From Dokdonella sp. (GTDB lineage Bacteria > Pseudomonadota > Gammaproteobacteria > Xanthomonadales > Rhodanobacteraceae), in NCBI GenBank assembly GCA_024707225.1, contig JANQAE010000001.1, positions 1,612,001 through 1,676,000 of the forward strand: 64,000 nucleotides of DNA, given 5' to 3'. The notes under the pieces were generated by a model, which made no database searches, had not been told where the DNA came from, and saw only the letters and a program-made list of their open reading frames with translations. Of this stretch, positions 54,213 to 63,162 are shown in pieces. Position numbers and translations under genes: made by a program. Position 1 is the stretch's first letter, and each line of letters opens with the position of its first letter.

Positions 54213-55490
54213 TCAGACCAGGGCCAGCGACAGCGCCGGCCAGTAGGTGATGATCAGCACCGCCAGCAGCAGGATCACGAAGAACGGCAGGCTGGCGCGG
54301 ACCAGGGTCATGACCGGCCGGCCGAAGCGCATGCTGGCGATGAACAGGTTCAGGCCGACCGGCGGCAGGAAGATCGCCAGCTGCAGGTTGGCCAGGAAGA
54401 TGATGCCGAGGTGGATCGGATCGACGCCGTAGCCGAGCGCGACCGGCAGCACCAGCGGCACCAGGATCACGATCGCCGGGAAGCCCTCGAGCAGCATGCC
54501 GAAGATCAGCAGGAACACGTTGAGCACCAGCAGGAACGTGGTGCGGCTCTCGATGCTGCCGCGGATCGCGTCGAACAGCCGCTCCGGCACGCCGGTGTCG
54601 ATCAGCCAGTTGGTCAGCGCCAGCGAGAAGCCGAGGATCACCAGGATCGAGCCGACCAGGGTCATCGCCTCGCGCAGCACCACCGGCAGCCGCCGCAGCG
54701 GGATCTCGCGGCGGATCACCACGGTCACGATCAGCACGTACAGCGCCATCACCGCGGCGGCCTCGGACGCGGCGAGGACGCCGGTGTAGATGCCGGTCAG
54801 GATCACGAACGGCAGCGGGATTTCCCAGGCCGCATCGCGCAGCGCGGCGCCGAGCTCGCGCGCGCTGGTCGAGCCGGTCACGACGCCGGCGCGGCGCGCG
54901 TGCCAGACGCTGTAGACCGACAGCATCACGACCATCAGCGCGCACGGCAGCACGCCGGCGCGGAACAGCGCGTCGACGGTCACCGGCGGCGTCGTGTGGA
55001 ACTGCTGCGCGACCACGCCGTAGAGGATCAGCGGCATCGACGGCACCAGGATCAGGCCGAGGCTGCCGGCGGCGGTCAGCAGGCCCAGAGAGAAGCGCTC
55101 GCCGTAGCGCGCCTGCATCAGCGCCGGGAACAGCACCGCGCCGAGCGCGACGATCGTCACGCCGGTCGCGCCGGTGAACGCGGTGAACAAGGCGCAGGCG
55201 ATGATCGCGACGATCGCCAGGCCGCCCGGCAGCCAGCCGAGCAGCGCATTGCTGACACGCACCAGCCGCTGCGGCGCGCCGCTCTCGGCGAGCAGGTAGC
55301 CGGCCAGCGTGAACAGCGGGATCGCGACCAGGGCCGGCATGTCGGCCAGGCGGTAGAACTCGATCGCGACGACCGCGCCGTCCTGGCCGGCGTAGTGGAA
55401 GCCGATCAGCGCGATCGCGGCGATCAGCGCGAACAGCGGCGCGCCGGCCAGCGCCAGCAGCACGATCGCGAGGATCAGCAACAGCGTCAT
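54213..55490 (-). CDS. dctM: TRAP transporter large permease (DctM)
   Basis: 425 residues from ATG 55490, overlapping the DctQ stop. About 12 hydrophobic helices are visible, with the family motifs LPVALGYGVDPIHLGIIFL and LPPVGLNLFIAS near the C-terminus. It is the ion-coupled channel subunit for uptake of a carboxylate-type solute. The gene order is DctP, DctQ, DctM with 4-bp overlaps. Confidence 0.95.
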   Translation of the reverse strand: MTLLLILAIVLLALAGAPLFALIAAIALIGFHYAGQDGAVVAIEFYRLADMPALVAIPLFTLAGYLLAESGAPQRLVRVSNALLGWLPGGLAIVAIIACALFTAFTGATGVTIVALGAVLFPALMQARYGERFSLGLLTAAGSLGLILVPSMPLILYGVVAQQFHTTPPVTVDALFRAGVLPCALMVVMLSVYSVWHARRAGVVTGSTSARELGAALRDAAWEIPLPFVILTGIYTGVLAASEAAAVMALYVLIVTVVIRREIPLRRLPVVLREAMTLVGSILVILGFSLALTNWLIDTGVPERLFDAIRGSIESRTTFLLVLNVFLLIFGMLLEGFPAIVILVPLVLPVALGYGVDPIHLGIIFLANLQLAIFLPPVGLNLFIASMRFGRPVMTLVRASLPFFVILLLAVLIITYWPALSLALV

Positions 55491-55993
55491 GCCGGCTCTC
55501 CGGCGGCCGGTGCGTGCGCCGGCGGCGGCGGCAGGCAGGCCTGCACGATCAGGCGCAGCGCGAGCAGCGCGAAGCCGACCGGCAGGATCGACTGGACCGC
55601 CCAGACCGGCACGCCGGCGAAGGCCTCGGCGCCCGAATCCCAGTCGAGCTGGACCAGGGTCACGCTGTACCAGGCCATCGCCGCGCAGATCGCGGCGGCG
55701 AAGCCGAGCGAGACCACGCGCAGCACGCGCGCGGCGCGGCCGCGCACGAAGAACGTCACGATGTCCAGGCCGATGTGCCGGTTCTCGCGCGCGGCCGCGA
55801 GCGCGCCGAGCATCGCGGTCCACAGCACCAGCGCGCGCAGCATCGGATCGGCGAACGCCAGGCCGGTCTCGAACACGTTGCGCAGCAGGATCTGCGCGCC
55901 GGCGACGAGGATCAGCACGAGCACGGCGACGGCGATCAGGCCGTCCTCGACGCGGTGCAGCCAAGTCACCGCCCGGCGCGCGGCGGCGCTCAC
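55487..55993 (-). CDS. dctQ: TRAP transporter small permease (DctQ)
   Basis: 168 residues from GTG 55993, overlapping the DctP stop (GTGA). Four membrane helices (VEDGLIAVAVLVLILVAGAQ, MLRALVLWTAMLGALAAA, VVSLGFAAAICAAMAWYSV, ILPVGFALLALRLIVQACL) and the conserved ENRHIGLDIV. It forms the transporter core with DctM. Confidence 0.93.
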   Translation of the reverse strand: MSAAARRAVTWLHRVEDGLIAVAVLVLILVAGAQILLRNVFETGLAFADPMLRALVLWTAMLGALAAARENRHIGLDIVTFFVRGRAARVLRVVSLGFAAAICAAMAWYSVTLVQLDWDSGAEAFAGVPVWAVQSILPVGFALLALRLIVQACLPPPPAHAPAAGEPA

Positions 55994-57006
55994 CGGCTGC
56001 CGCCGCGGATCGACGCCAGCGCCGCCTCGAGTTTCTTCTGCATGTCCGGCGTGATGCCGCCCTGGCGGATCAGCTCCTGGTAGGACTCGCTGCCGAGCGA
56101 TTCCCAGCTCTTGCCGTCGGCGGCGACCGGCTGGTTGATCCTCATGCCGGCCTGCTTGAGCGCATCGAGCGCGGCGGCGTTGTCGAGGCGGTTCTGCGCA
56201 TCGAGGCGCTTGAACACGGCCGCGAACTCGGCGCTGACGATCGCGCGGTCGGCCTCGTCGATCCTGCCCCAGGATTTGTTGTCGACGACCAGGACGCCGG
56301 TCACGTAGCTCAGCGGCAGGTCGATCATGTACTTGAGCTTGGTATGCCACTGGAACGCGATCGCGCCGGCGGTCGTGTTGGCGGCCGAGTCGATCAGGCC
56401 GGTCTGCAGGCTGGTGTAGACGTCCGACAGGGCCAGCGGAATCGGCGTGATGCCGGCGGTGCGGAACGCCAGCTCGGCGATCTTGTCGCCCTGCGGGATC
56501 CAGACCTTGGCGGCCTTGAGGTCGTCGCGGCTCTTGAGGTCGCGCGTGCTCATCAGATACGCGAAGCCGCCGCCGCTGATCCCGAGCGGCTCGAAGCCGG
56601 CGGCGCGGATCGAGGCCTCGACCGCGTCGTCGAGCTGGGCGCGGACGCGGTCGACCTCGTCGAGATTGCGGAACAGGAACGGCAGGCTGTAGATCTGCAC
56701 GTCCTTGGCGACCTCCGACAGCTCGCCGGCCGTGAACGCGCCGCCCTGCAACTGGCCGACCTTGACCTTGCGCAGCACGGTCTGCGAGTCGCCCATGACG
56801 CCGCCGGGGAAGTATTTGATCTCGACGCGGCCGTCGGTCTTCTGCTTGACCGCATCGGCGCCGGCGCGCATCTCGCGCATCCAGGCGGTGCCGTCGGGTG
56901 CCAGCGTCGCGATGCGCAGCGTCGCGGCCTGCACGGTGGCGCCGGCCAGCGCCAGCAACGAGGCGGCTGCGAGGCGCAGCCAGGCCGGTCCGGTGGAAAG
57001 CTTCAT
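55990..57006 (-). CDS. dctP: TRAP transporter substrate-binding protein (DctP)
   Basis: 338 residues from ATG 57006. A signal peptide (LRLAAASLLALAGATVQA) precedes the DctP fold: LRIATLAPDGTAWMREMRAG, VEIKYFPGGVMGD, QIYSLPFLFRN, and IPLALSDVYTSLQTGLID with the region that usually holds the substrate-binding Arg. Solute unknown. First gene of the DctPQM set and preceded by a TRAP-associated lipoprotein. Confidence 0.95.
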   Translation of the reverse strand: MKLSTGPAWLRLAAASLLALAGATVQAATLRIATLAPDGTAWMREMRAGADAVKQKTDGRVEIKYFPGGVMGDSQTVLRKVKVGQLQGGAFTAGELSEVAKDVQIYSLPFLFRNLDEVDRVRAQLDDAVEASIRAAGFEPLGISGGGFAYLMSTRDLKSRDDLKAAKVWIPQGDKIAELAFRTAGITPIPLALSDVYTSLQTGLIDSAANTTAGAIAFQWHTKLKYMIDLPLSYVTGVLVVDNKSWGRIDEADRAIVSAEFAAVFKRLDAQNRLDNAAALDALKQAGMRINQPVAADGKSWESLGSESYQELIRQGGITPDMQKKLEAALASIRGGSR

Positions 57007-57163
57007 CGTCGCTCCTGTCAGGGTATGGGGACACGGGCTCCTGCCCGTCTCCCGGTCGAACGGCTCGAGCCGGGCTCTGCCGCCGTCTGCGAGCCGCGAT
57101 CGCACCTGCGAACGCGGCTCGCGCGACCCGTCCTGGATCGCGACACGGCCCGTTGCCGGTCCG

Positions 57164-58021
57164 CTAGAAATAATCGTCGCCGGACGCCAGCAGCGCGGTC
57201 GCGCGCTGCTGCGCCAGCGTGTTGATCAACGTCAGGCCGGGCGCGCGCGGGTCGGCCGCGATCGCCTCCTTCAGCAGGCGGTCGTGCAGCTCGCGGTCGA
57301 AGACCAGCCGCGCGTACTTCTCGGCGTACAGCACGCGCACCATCTGGTTGCGCCCCTGCGACAAGGCAAGGGCTTTCTCGAAGAAGGCCTTGCCCTGCTC
57401 CGGCTGGCCGCCGAGCGAGGCCGGCCGCAGCGTCGCCAGCACGCCCAGATACAGATACGGCTCGCCGCCGGCATGGGCGGGCTCGAGCGCGACGACGCGC
57501 TCGAGCAGGGCCTGCACCTTCGGAATGTCGGCGATCGCATTCCAGTCCTCGGCATTGGCCTGGATCCGGCCGGCCCAGGCACTGGCCAGCGCGAACAGCG
57601 CGGCCGGATCGCGCGAGCCGTTCACCGCAGCCGCGAACGGCTCGAACGGCTGGTCGAGCGCCTTGCACAGCGTCTGGTCGCCGCTGCAGACCGCGCGCCG
57701 CGCATAGTCGAACGCATGCGCCGACAGGCGCTTGGCGCGCGCCGGGTCCTCGACCAGGGCGCCGCCATAGGCGCCGTACAGCCGCGCGCCGGCCAGCAGC
57801 AGGCCGCGATTGGCCGGATCGCCCTCGATCAGGCCGTCGATCAGCAGCAGATAGGCCGGGATGCCCTCGCGCGCGGTCGCGACGTCCTGCTGGCTCAGGA
57901 TGCCGGCGGTGAGGCTGTCGGCCATGCGCTGGCTGGCGCGGTTGACGAGGCCGGCGCAGCCGGACGACAGCGCGACGGCAAGGCCGAGCAGGCTGACGGA
58001 CAAGGTTCGGCGGAAAGGCAT
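57164..58021 (-). CDS. TRAP-associated lipoprotein (TatT-like)
   Basis: 285 residues. The signal peptide ends in the lipobox ALSSGC, so it is anchored in the outer or inner membrane. The rest is helical with TPR-like hairpins (PAYLLLIDGLIEGDPANRG, LLERVVALEPAHAGGEPYLY), as in TatT of Treponema, which forms a trimer with a DctP-like partner. It is encoded 157 bp before dctP in the same direction. Confidence 0.88.
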   Translation of the reverse strand: MPFRRTLSVSLLGLAVALSSGCAGLVNRASQRMADSLTAGILSQQDVATAREGIPAYLLLIDGLIEGDPANRGLLLAGARLYGAYGGALVEDPARAKRLSAHAFDYARRAVCSGDQTLCKALDQPFEPFAAAVNGSRDPAALFALASAWAGRIQANAEDWNAIADIPKVQALLERVVALEPAHAGGEPYLYLGVLATLRPASLGGQPEQGKAFFEKALALSQGRNQMVRVLYAEKYARLVFDRELHDRLLKEAIAADPRAPGLTLINTLAQQRATALLASGDDYF

Positions 58022-58071
58022 GGCGCGATCTCGGGGTCGGATGGGATGACGGCCGCCGGCGTGGGAACCGG

Positions 58072-58926
58072 TCAGGCGGCGAGCTGCTCGGCGGCCTCGA
58101 GGGTGTTTTCCATCAGCGTCGCGACCGTCATCGGGCCGACGCCGCCCGGCACCGGCGTGATCCACGAGGCGCGCGCGGCGGCAGCCTCGAACTCGACATC
58201 GCCGGTCAGGCGCCCGTCCTCGAGCCGGTTGATGCCGACGTCGATGACGACCGCGCCGGGCTTGATCCATTCGCCACGCACCAAACCGGGCCGCCCGGCC
58301 GCGACGGCGACGATGTCACCCTGCGAGACGTAGCGGCCCAGATCGTCGGTGAAGCGGTGGCAGACCGTCGTCGTCGCGCCGGCCAGCAGCAGTTCCAGCA
58401 CCAGCGGACGGCCGACGTGGTTGGAGACGCCGACGACGACGGCATGGCGGCCGCGCACCGGCTGGTCGGTATGCGCGAGCAAGGTCATGACGCCCTTGGA
58501 CGTGCACGGGCGCAGGCCGCGCTGGCGCAGCAGCAGGCGGCCGACGTTCTCGGCCTGGAAGCCGTCGACGTCCTTGCGCGGATCGATGCGATTGATCAGC
58601 GCCGGCGCGTCGATATGCGGCGGCAGCGGCAGCTGAACGAGGATGCCGTGCACCGCCGGGTCGGCGTTGAGGCGCTCGACCAGGGCGATCAGGTCGGCCT
58701 CGGGCGTGGCGGCCGGCAGGTCGAACGCGTGCGAGACGAAGCCGACGCGCTGGACCGCGCGCCGCTTGTTGCGCACGTAGACGGCCGAGGCGGCATCGTC
58801 GCCGACCAGGATCACCGCCAGGCCCGGTCGCGCGGCGCCGGCCGCGACGCGTGTGGCCACGCGCACGGCGATCCGGTCGAGCAGCTCGTCGGCGATGCGC
58901 TTGCCGTCCAGCATCCTGGCGGTCAT
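58072..58926 (-). CDS. folD: Methylenetetrahydrofolate dehydrogenase/cyclohydrolase
   Basis: 284 residues from ATG 58926 ([19 protein letters not shown]). It interconverts methylene-, methenyl- and formyl-tetrahydrofolate. Signatures: [14 protein letters not shown] with the catalytic Lys, [24 protein letters not shown] in the nucleotide site, and [13 protein letters not shown]. The usual GRS of the nucleotide loop reads GVS here, a variation worth noting. Confidence 0.97.
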   Translation of the reverse strand: MTARMLDGKRIADELLDRIAVRVATRVAAGAARPGLAVILVGDDAASAVYVRNKRRAVQRVGFVSHAFDLPAATPEADLIALVERLNADPAVHGILVQLPLPPHIDAPALINRIDPRKDVDGFQAENVGRLLLRQRGLRPCTSKGVMTLLAHTDQPVRGRHAVVVGVSNHVGRPLVLELLLAGATTTVCHRFTDDLGRYVSQGDIVAVAAGRPGLVRGEWIKPGAVVIDVGINRLEDGRLTGDVEFEAAAARASWITPVPGGVGPMTVATLMENTLEAAEQLAA

Positions 58927-59043
58927 CTGAATGCCACGTCCGTAAAAGCCGGCGATTATCCATGTCCGCGAATCCGGTCTCAAACTTTGGCGTACCGTTC
59001 GCCGACGCTCTGACGCATTCTGCCGCTGATCGAGGGGTCACCC

Positions 59044-60393
59044 ATGCGCATCTTCCTGTTCGGCCTGCTGCTGTGCGGCCTCAGCTGCGGCAACGCGTCG
59101 GCCGCGTCCGTCGAGCCGGGCACGGCCGTTCTCGACGCCGCGACCCGTCAGCAGCTGGCGCAGACCGCGCCGGGCGCGAGCCGCCCGATCGCGGCGTTTC
59201 CGCTCGGCACCGGCGTCTCCGGCCCGATCGCGTTCCGGCGCATCGAGGTCTACGCGCCGGACGCGCGGATCTACCGGGTCGACGCCGCCGGCACGCACGA
59301 GATCCCGCGCAGTACGCGCATCCACCTGATCGGCGTCAGCGCCGACGGCGCGACACGGGTCGGCCTGTCGTTCGATCCGGCCGCAGCCGAGGCGCCGGTC
59401 GGCAGCGGCAGCGGTCCGGCCGGACCGTTCGTGCTGAACGCGCGGCGCCAGGGCGAGGACTGGGTCCTGACCGCGGTGACGCCCGAGGCCGCCCTGCCGG
59501 AGGGCGTCACGCCACAGTTCCCGCAGAACGCCGATACCGCGGTGGCGCCGGACTACGTCGCGCCGATGCTCGACCTGACCGGCACGACGCCGGCCGGCGC
59601 CGGCTACGCGAGCATGGCCGTGATCGCGGTCGACACCGATACCGAGCTGATGAGCGAGCGCTTCTCGAACAACACCGCCCAGGCCACGGCCTGGATCGCC
59701 GACCTGTTCACGCAGATGAACACCACCTACCAGCGCGACCTCAACGTCACGCTGGTGCAGGGCACGACGTTCCTGCGCACGACGACCGATCCCTACTCCA
59801 ACACCGACTCGCCGGCCAGCCAGGCCCAGCTGACCGAGTTCGGCAATGTCTGGCAGGCCAACTTCAGCAGCGGCGCCAATGCGGTGCCGCGCAACTTCGC
59901 GATGCTGCTGTCGGGCAAGTCGCCGAGCGGCAACAGCGCCTCGGGCATCGCCTGGCTCAACGCCTACTGCCGGACCGCGAGCAGCGGCGGCAGCTACAGC
60001 GTCAGCCAGGTGTTCACCAACCCCGGCATCGGCATTCCGTCCAGCGCGTTCATCGTCGGCCACGAGCTCGGCCACAACTTCGGCGCGCGCCATACGCACT
60101 GCGCGAGCGCCGCCAACGGCAGCGGCCCGACCGGCAGCGGCACGATCGACCAGTGCTTCCGCGGCGAGAGCGGCTGCTATTCCGGCACGCCGGTCTGCCC
60201 CTCGTCCGGTCCCGGCGCGCCGCGCGGCAGCCTGATGAGCTATTGCCACATCGGCGCGCCGAACGGCGCCAACTGCGGCCAGAACGAACTGCAGTTCCAT
60301 CCGACCCACGTCAACCAGCTGCGCGGCCTGGTCGCCGCGAACACGCCGAGCTGCCTGCGCTCGGAGCTGATCTTCGCCAGCGGCTTCCAATGA
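59044..60393 (+). CDS. Secreted metzincin (reprolysin-like M12) protease with FASGF-type tail
   Basis: 449 residues. A signal peptide (IFLFGLLLCGLSCGNASA) and a propeptide of about 170 residues precede the catalytic domain. The zinc site is HELGHNFGARHTH (about residues 339-351) and the Met-turn is SLMSYCH. Several paired cysteines suggest an extracellular enzyme. It ends SCLRSELIFASGFQ, the same tail type as the trypsin-like protein at 53.4 kb. Confidence 0.9.
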   Translation: MRIFLFGLLLCGLSCGNASAASVEPGTAVLDAATRQQLAQTAPGASRPIAAFPLGTGVSGPIAFRRIEVYAPDARIYRVDAAGTHEIPRSTRIHLIGVSADGATRVGLSFDPAAAEAPVGSGSGPAGPFVLNARRQGEDWVLTAVTPEAALPEGVTPQFPQNADTAVAPDYVAPMLDLTGTTPAGAGYASMAVIAVDTDTELMSERFSNNTAQATAWIADLFTQMNTTYQRDLNVTLVQGTTFLRTTTDPYSNTDSPASQAQLTEFGNVWQANFSSGANAVPRNFAMLLSGKSPSGNSASGIAWLNAYCRTASSGGSYSVSQVFTNPGIGIPSSAFIVGHELGHNFGARHTHCASAANGSGPTGSGTIDQCFRGESGCYSGTPVCPSSGPGAPRGSLMSYCHIGAPNGANCGQNELQFHPTHVNQLRGLVAANTPSCLRSELIFASGFQ

Positions 60394-60442
60394 GGCGGTG
60401 CCGGCCGGCTACACTCGGCCGACACCAGCGCGGAGGAGTCTC

Positions 60443-60739
60443 ATGAGCGACATCACGACCGAGATCGAAGCGGCGGCCTTCAGGCGTCTGCTCGAGCACC
60501 TGGACCGGCGCAAGGACGTGCAGAACATCGATCTGATGATCCTGGCCGGCTTCTGCCGCAACTGCCTGGCCGACTGGTATCGCGAGGCGGCCGAGGCGCG
60601 CGGCCTCGACATCGACCGTGAGCGCGCGCGCGAGCGCATTTACGGAGAGCCGTTCGCGAGCTGGAAGGCGCGCTACCAGCCCGAAGCGACGCCCGAGCAG
60701 CTCGCCGCGTTCGAGGCCGCGCGCAAGCAGGCGCACTGA
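60443..60739 (+). CDS. DUF1244 protein
   Basis: 98 residues from ATG 60443 (GGAGGAG upstream). Typical family sequence: AAAFRRLLEHLDRRKDVQNI, LMILAGFCRNCLADWYREAA and EPFASWKARYQ. Conserved across proteobacteria; biochemical role unknown. Confidence 0.92.
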   Translation: MSDITTEIEAAAFRRLLEHLDRRKDVQNIDLMILAGFCRNCLADWYREAAEARGLDIDRERARERIYGEPFASWKARYQPEATPEQLAAFEAARKQAH

Positions 60740-60820
60740 GCGGGCGCCGCGGCGAGCGGCCGCGGCTGCGACCGTTCGTCTCTTGAAACCTTTCGCCCGG
60801 ACCTGCAGTCTGTCCTCGCC

Positions 60821-61171
60821 ATGTCGTCCGCCGCCTTCCTGTTGCGCCTGTTCCTGGCGATCGTGCTGATCGCCAACGGCGTCGGCATGCCGCCGGTCGC
60901 GGCGCCGGCCGCGGACGAGACCGCCGCGCCGTGTCATGGCGCGGCGCCAGCGCTGGCGGACAGCGCCGCACCGATGCAGACGCCGGGTGGCCTGCCGATG
61001 GACTGCTGCGACGAACGCGGTGCCTGCGCCTGCATCCACGCCTGTCCGGGCCTGCCGACCGCCGCGGCGCTGATCGCGGCCGTACCGGCCCATGACGCCG
61101 CACCGGCACGCGTGCCGGCGCAGTATCGATTCGAGCCGCCGAGCCGGCCGCACCGTCCTCCGATCGTCTGA
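60821..61171 (+). CDS. copL: CopL-family copper-operon regulator
   Basis: 116 residues. A hydrophobic N-terminus (LLRLFLAIVLIANGVGM) and metal-binding residues (PCHGAAP, MDCCDERGACACIHACPG) match CopL, which is needed for copper-induced expression of copAB in Xanthomonas. It lies directly upstream of copA. Confidence 0.85.
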   Translation: MSSAAFLLRLFLAIVLIANGVGMPPVAAPAADETAAPCHGAAPALADSAAPMQTPGGLPMDCCDERGACACIHACPGLPTAAALIAAVPAHDAAPARVPAQYRFEPPSRPHRPPIV

Positions 61172-61294
61172 GTCGCCCGAACACCGGCCCGGCTGGCCGC
61201 CGTGCGCGTCTCGCGCACGCGGGGCTGCGTGCCGGACCCGACGACCTGGGGCCGGCCCTGCGCCGCCCCGCCGATTTGCAGCGGCCGGCACGCG

Positions 61295-63162
61295 ATGACC
61301 GGCCCGCTCTCGAGGACCGATTCCGTGAAACACCTACCGTTCCTTCCTGCCGGCCCGCTCGGGCCGGATCTGTCGCGCCGCCGCTTCGTGCACGGCATCG
61401 CCTGGGGCGCCGCGGCCTGGGCCTGCTGCAGGTGCCGGCGTTCGCGCGTCCCGGCCCTGCGCGCCCGTCCGCGCTGACCGGCAGCACGATCGACCTGTCG
61501 ATCGGCGAGCTGGCGGTCGACTACACCGGCCGCACGCGCCGCGCGGTCACCGTCAACGGCACGCTGCCGGCGCCGCTGCTGCGCTTCACCGAGGGCGACA
61601 CGGTGACGATCCGCGTCCGCAACACGCTGGCCGAGGACACCTCGATCCACTGGCACGGCATCATCCTGCCGGCCAACATGGACGGCGTGCCGGGCTTCAG
61701 CTTCCACGGCATCCATCCGGGCCAGACCTTCACCTACCGCTACACGCTGCGGCAGAGCGGCACCTACTGGTATCACAGCCATTCCGGCTTCCAGGAGCAG
61801 AAGGGGCTGTACGGGCCGCTGATCGTCGATCCGCGCGAGCCCGATCCGATCCGCAGCGACCGCGAGCACGTGATCCTGCTGTCGGACTGGACCGACGAGG
61901 ACCCGTACCGGATCTTCGCCAAGCTGCGCAAGAACGCCGAGTACTACAACCGCCACAAGCGCACGGTCGGCGATGCGATCGCCGACATCCGCCGCCACGG
62001 CTGGGGCGCGACGCTCGACGACCGCCGGCTGTGGGGCGCAATGCGGATGTCGCCGACCGACCTGGCCGACGTCGGCGCGCTGACCTATACCTACCTCGCC
62101 AACGGCGTGACGCCGGCCGGCAACTGGACCGGCCTGTTCCGGCCCGGCGAGCGCGTGCGCCTGCGCTTCATCAACGGCTCGGCGATGACGTTCTTCGACG
62201 TGCGCATCCCGGGCCTCAAGATGACCGTGGTCGCGGCCGACGGCCAGAACGTGCATCCAGTGACGGTGGACGAGTTCCGCATCGGCGTGGCCGAGACCTA
62301 CGACGTGATCGTCGAGCCGTCCGGCCAGGATGCCTATACGATCTTCGCGCAGGCGATGGACCGCGGCGGCTACGCGCGCGCGACGCTGGCGGTCCGCGAC
62401 GGACTGGCCGCGCCGGTGCCGGCGCTCGATCCGCGGCCGCTGCTGACGATGGCCGACATGGGCCACGGCGGACATGGCGGGCACGATGCGCACGGCGCGC
62501 CGGCGAAGGCTGCGCCGTCCGGACACGAGGGCCATGCCGGCCACGACACGCAGGCGGCCGGCGCGGCGCGCGACGAGCATGACGCACACGGCGGCGCGCA
62601 TGCCGCGATGGGCCACGGCACCGCGGCGATGCAGACGCATCCGGCCAGCGAGAGCGGCAATCCCGGCGTCGACATGCAGACGATGACGCCGACGCCGCGC
62701 CTGGACGATCCGGGCATCGGCCTGCGCGACAACGGACGCCGCGTGCTGACCTATGCCGATCTCGCCAGCCGCTTCGCCGATCCGGACGGCCGCGAGCCGG
62801 GACGCACGATCGAGCTGCACCTGACCGGCCACATGGAGCGCTACGTCTGGTCGTTCGACGGCATCCGCTTCGGCGATGCCGAGCCGCTGCGCCTGCGCTA
62901 CGGCGAGCGCCTGCGCATCGTGCTCGTCAACGACACGATGATGGAGCATCCGATCCACCTGCACGGCCTGTGGAGCGATCTGGAGGACGCCGACGGCGCG
63001 TTCCGCGTACGCAAGCACACCGTCAACATGCCGCCGGGCACGCGCCGCAGCTATCGCGTGACCGCCGACGCGCTGGGCCGCTGGGCCTACCACTGCCATC
63101 TGCTCTATCACATGGATGCCGGCATGTTCCGCGAGGTGCGCGTCGAGGAGGGCTCGGCATGA
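61295..63162 (+). pseudogene. copA: Multicopper oxidase CopA, frameshifted in the signal region
   Basis: The Tat signal SRRRFVHGIAWGAAA is in the frame starting at ATG 61295 (or GTG 61325); the mature protein from LGLLQVPAFARP onward is in another frame. One base seems to be missing in 61412-61417. The mature part is complete: HWHGIILPANMDGVPG, YWYHSHSGFQ, a Met/His-rich region with MGHGGHGGHDAHG and similar units (about 62459-62630), then HPIHLHGLW and YHCHLLYHMDAGMF for the copper sites. It oxidises Cu(I) in the periplasm. An intact protein would have about 622 residues. A frameshift in such a conserved gene suggests base-calling error. It overlaps copB (ATGA). Confidence 0.9.
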
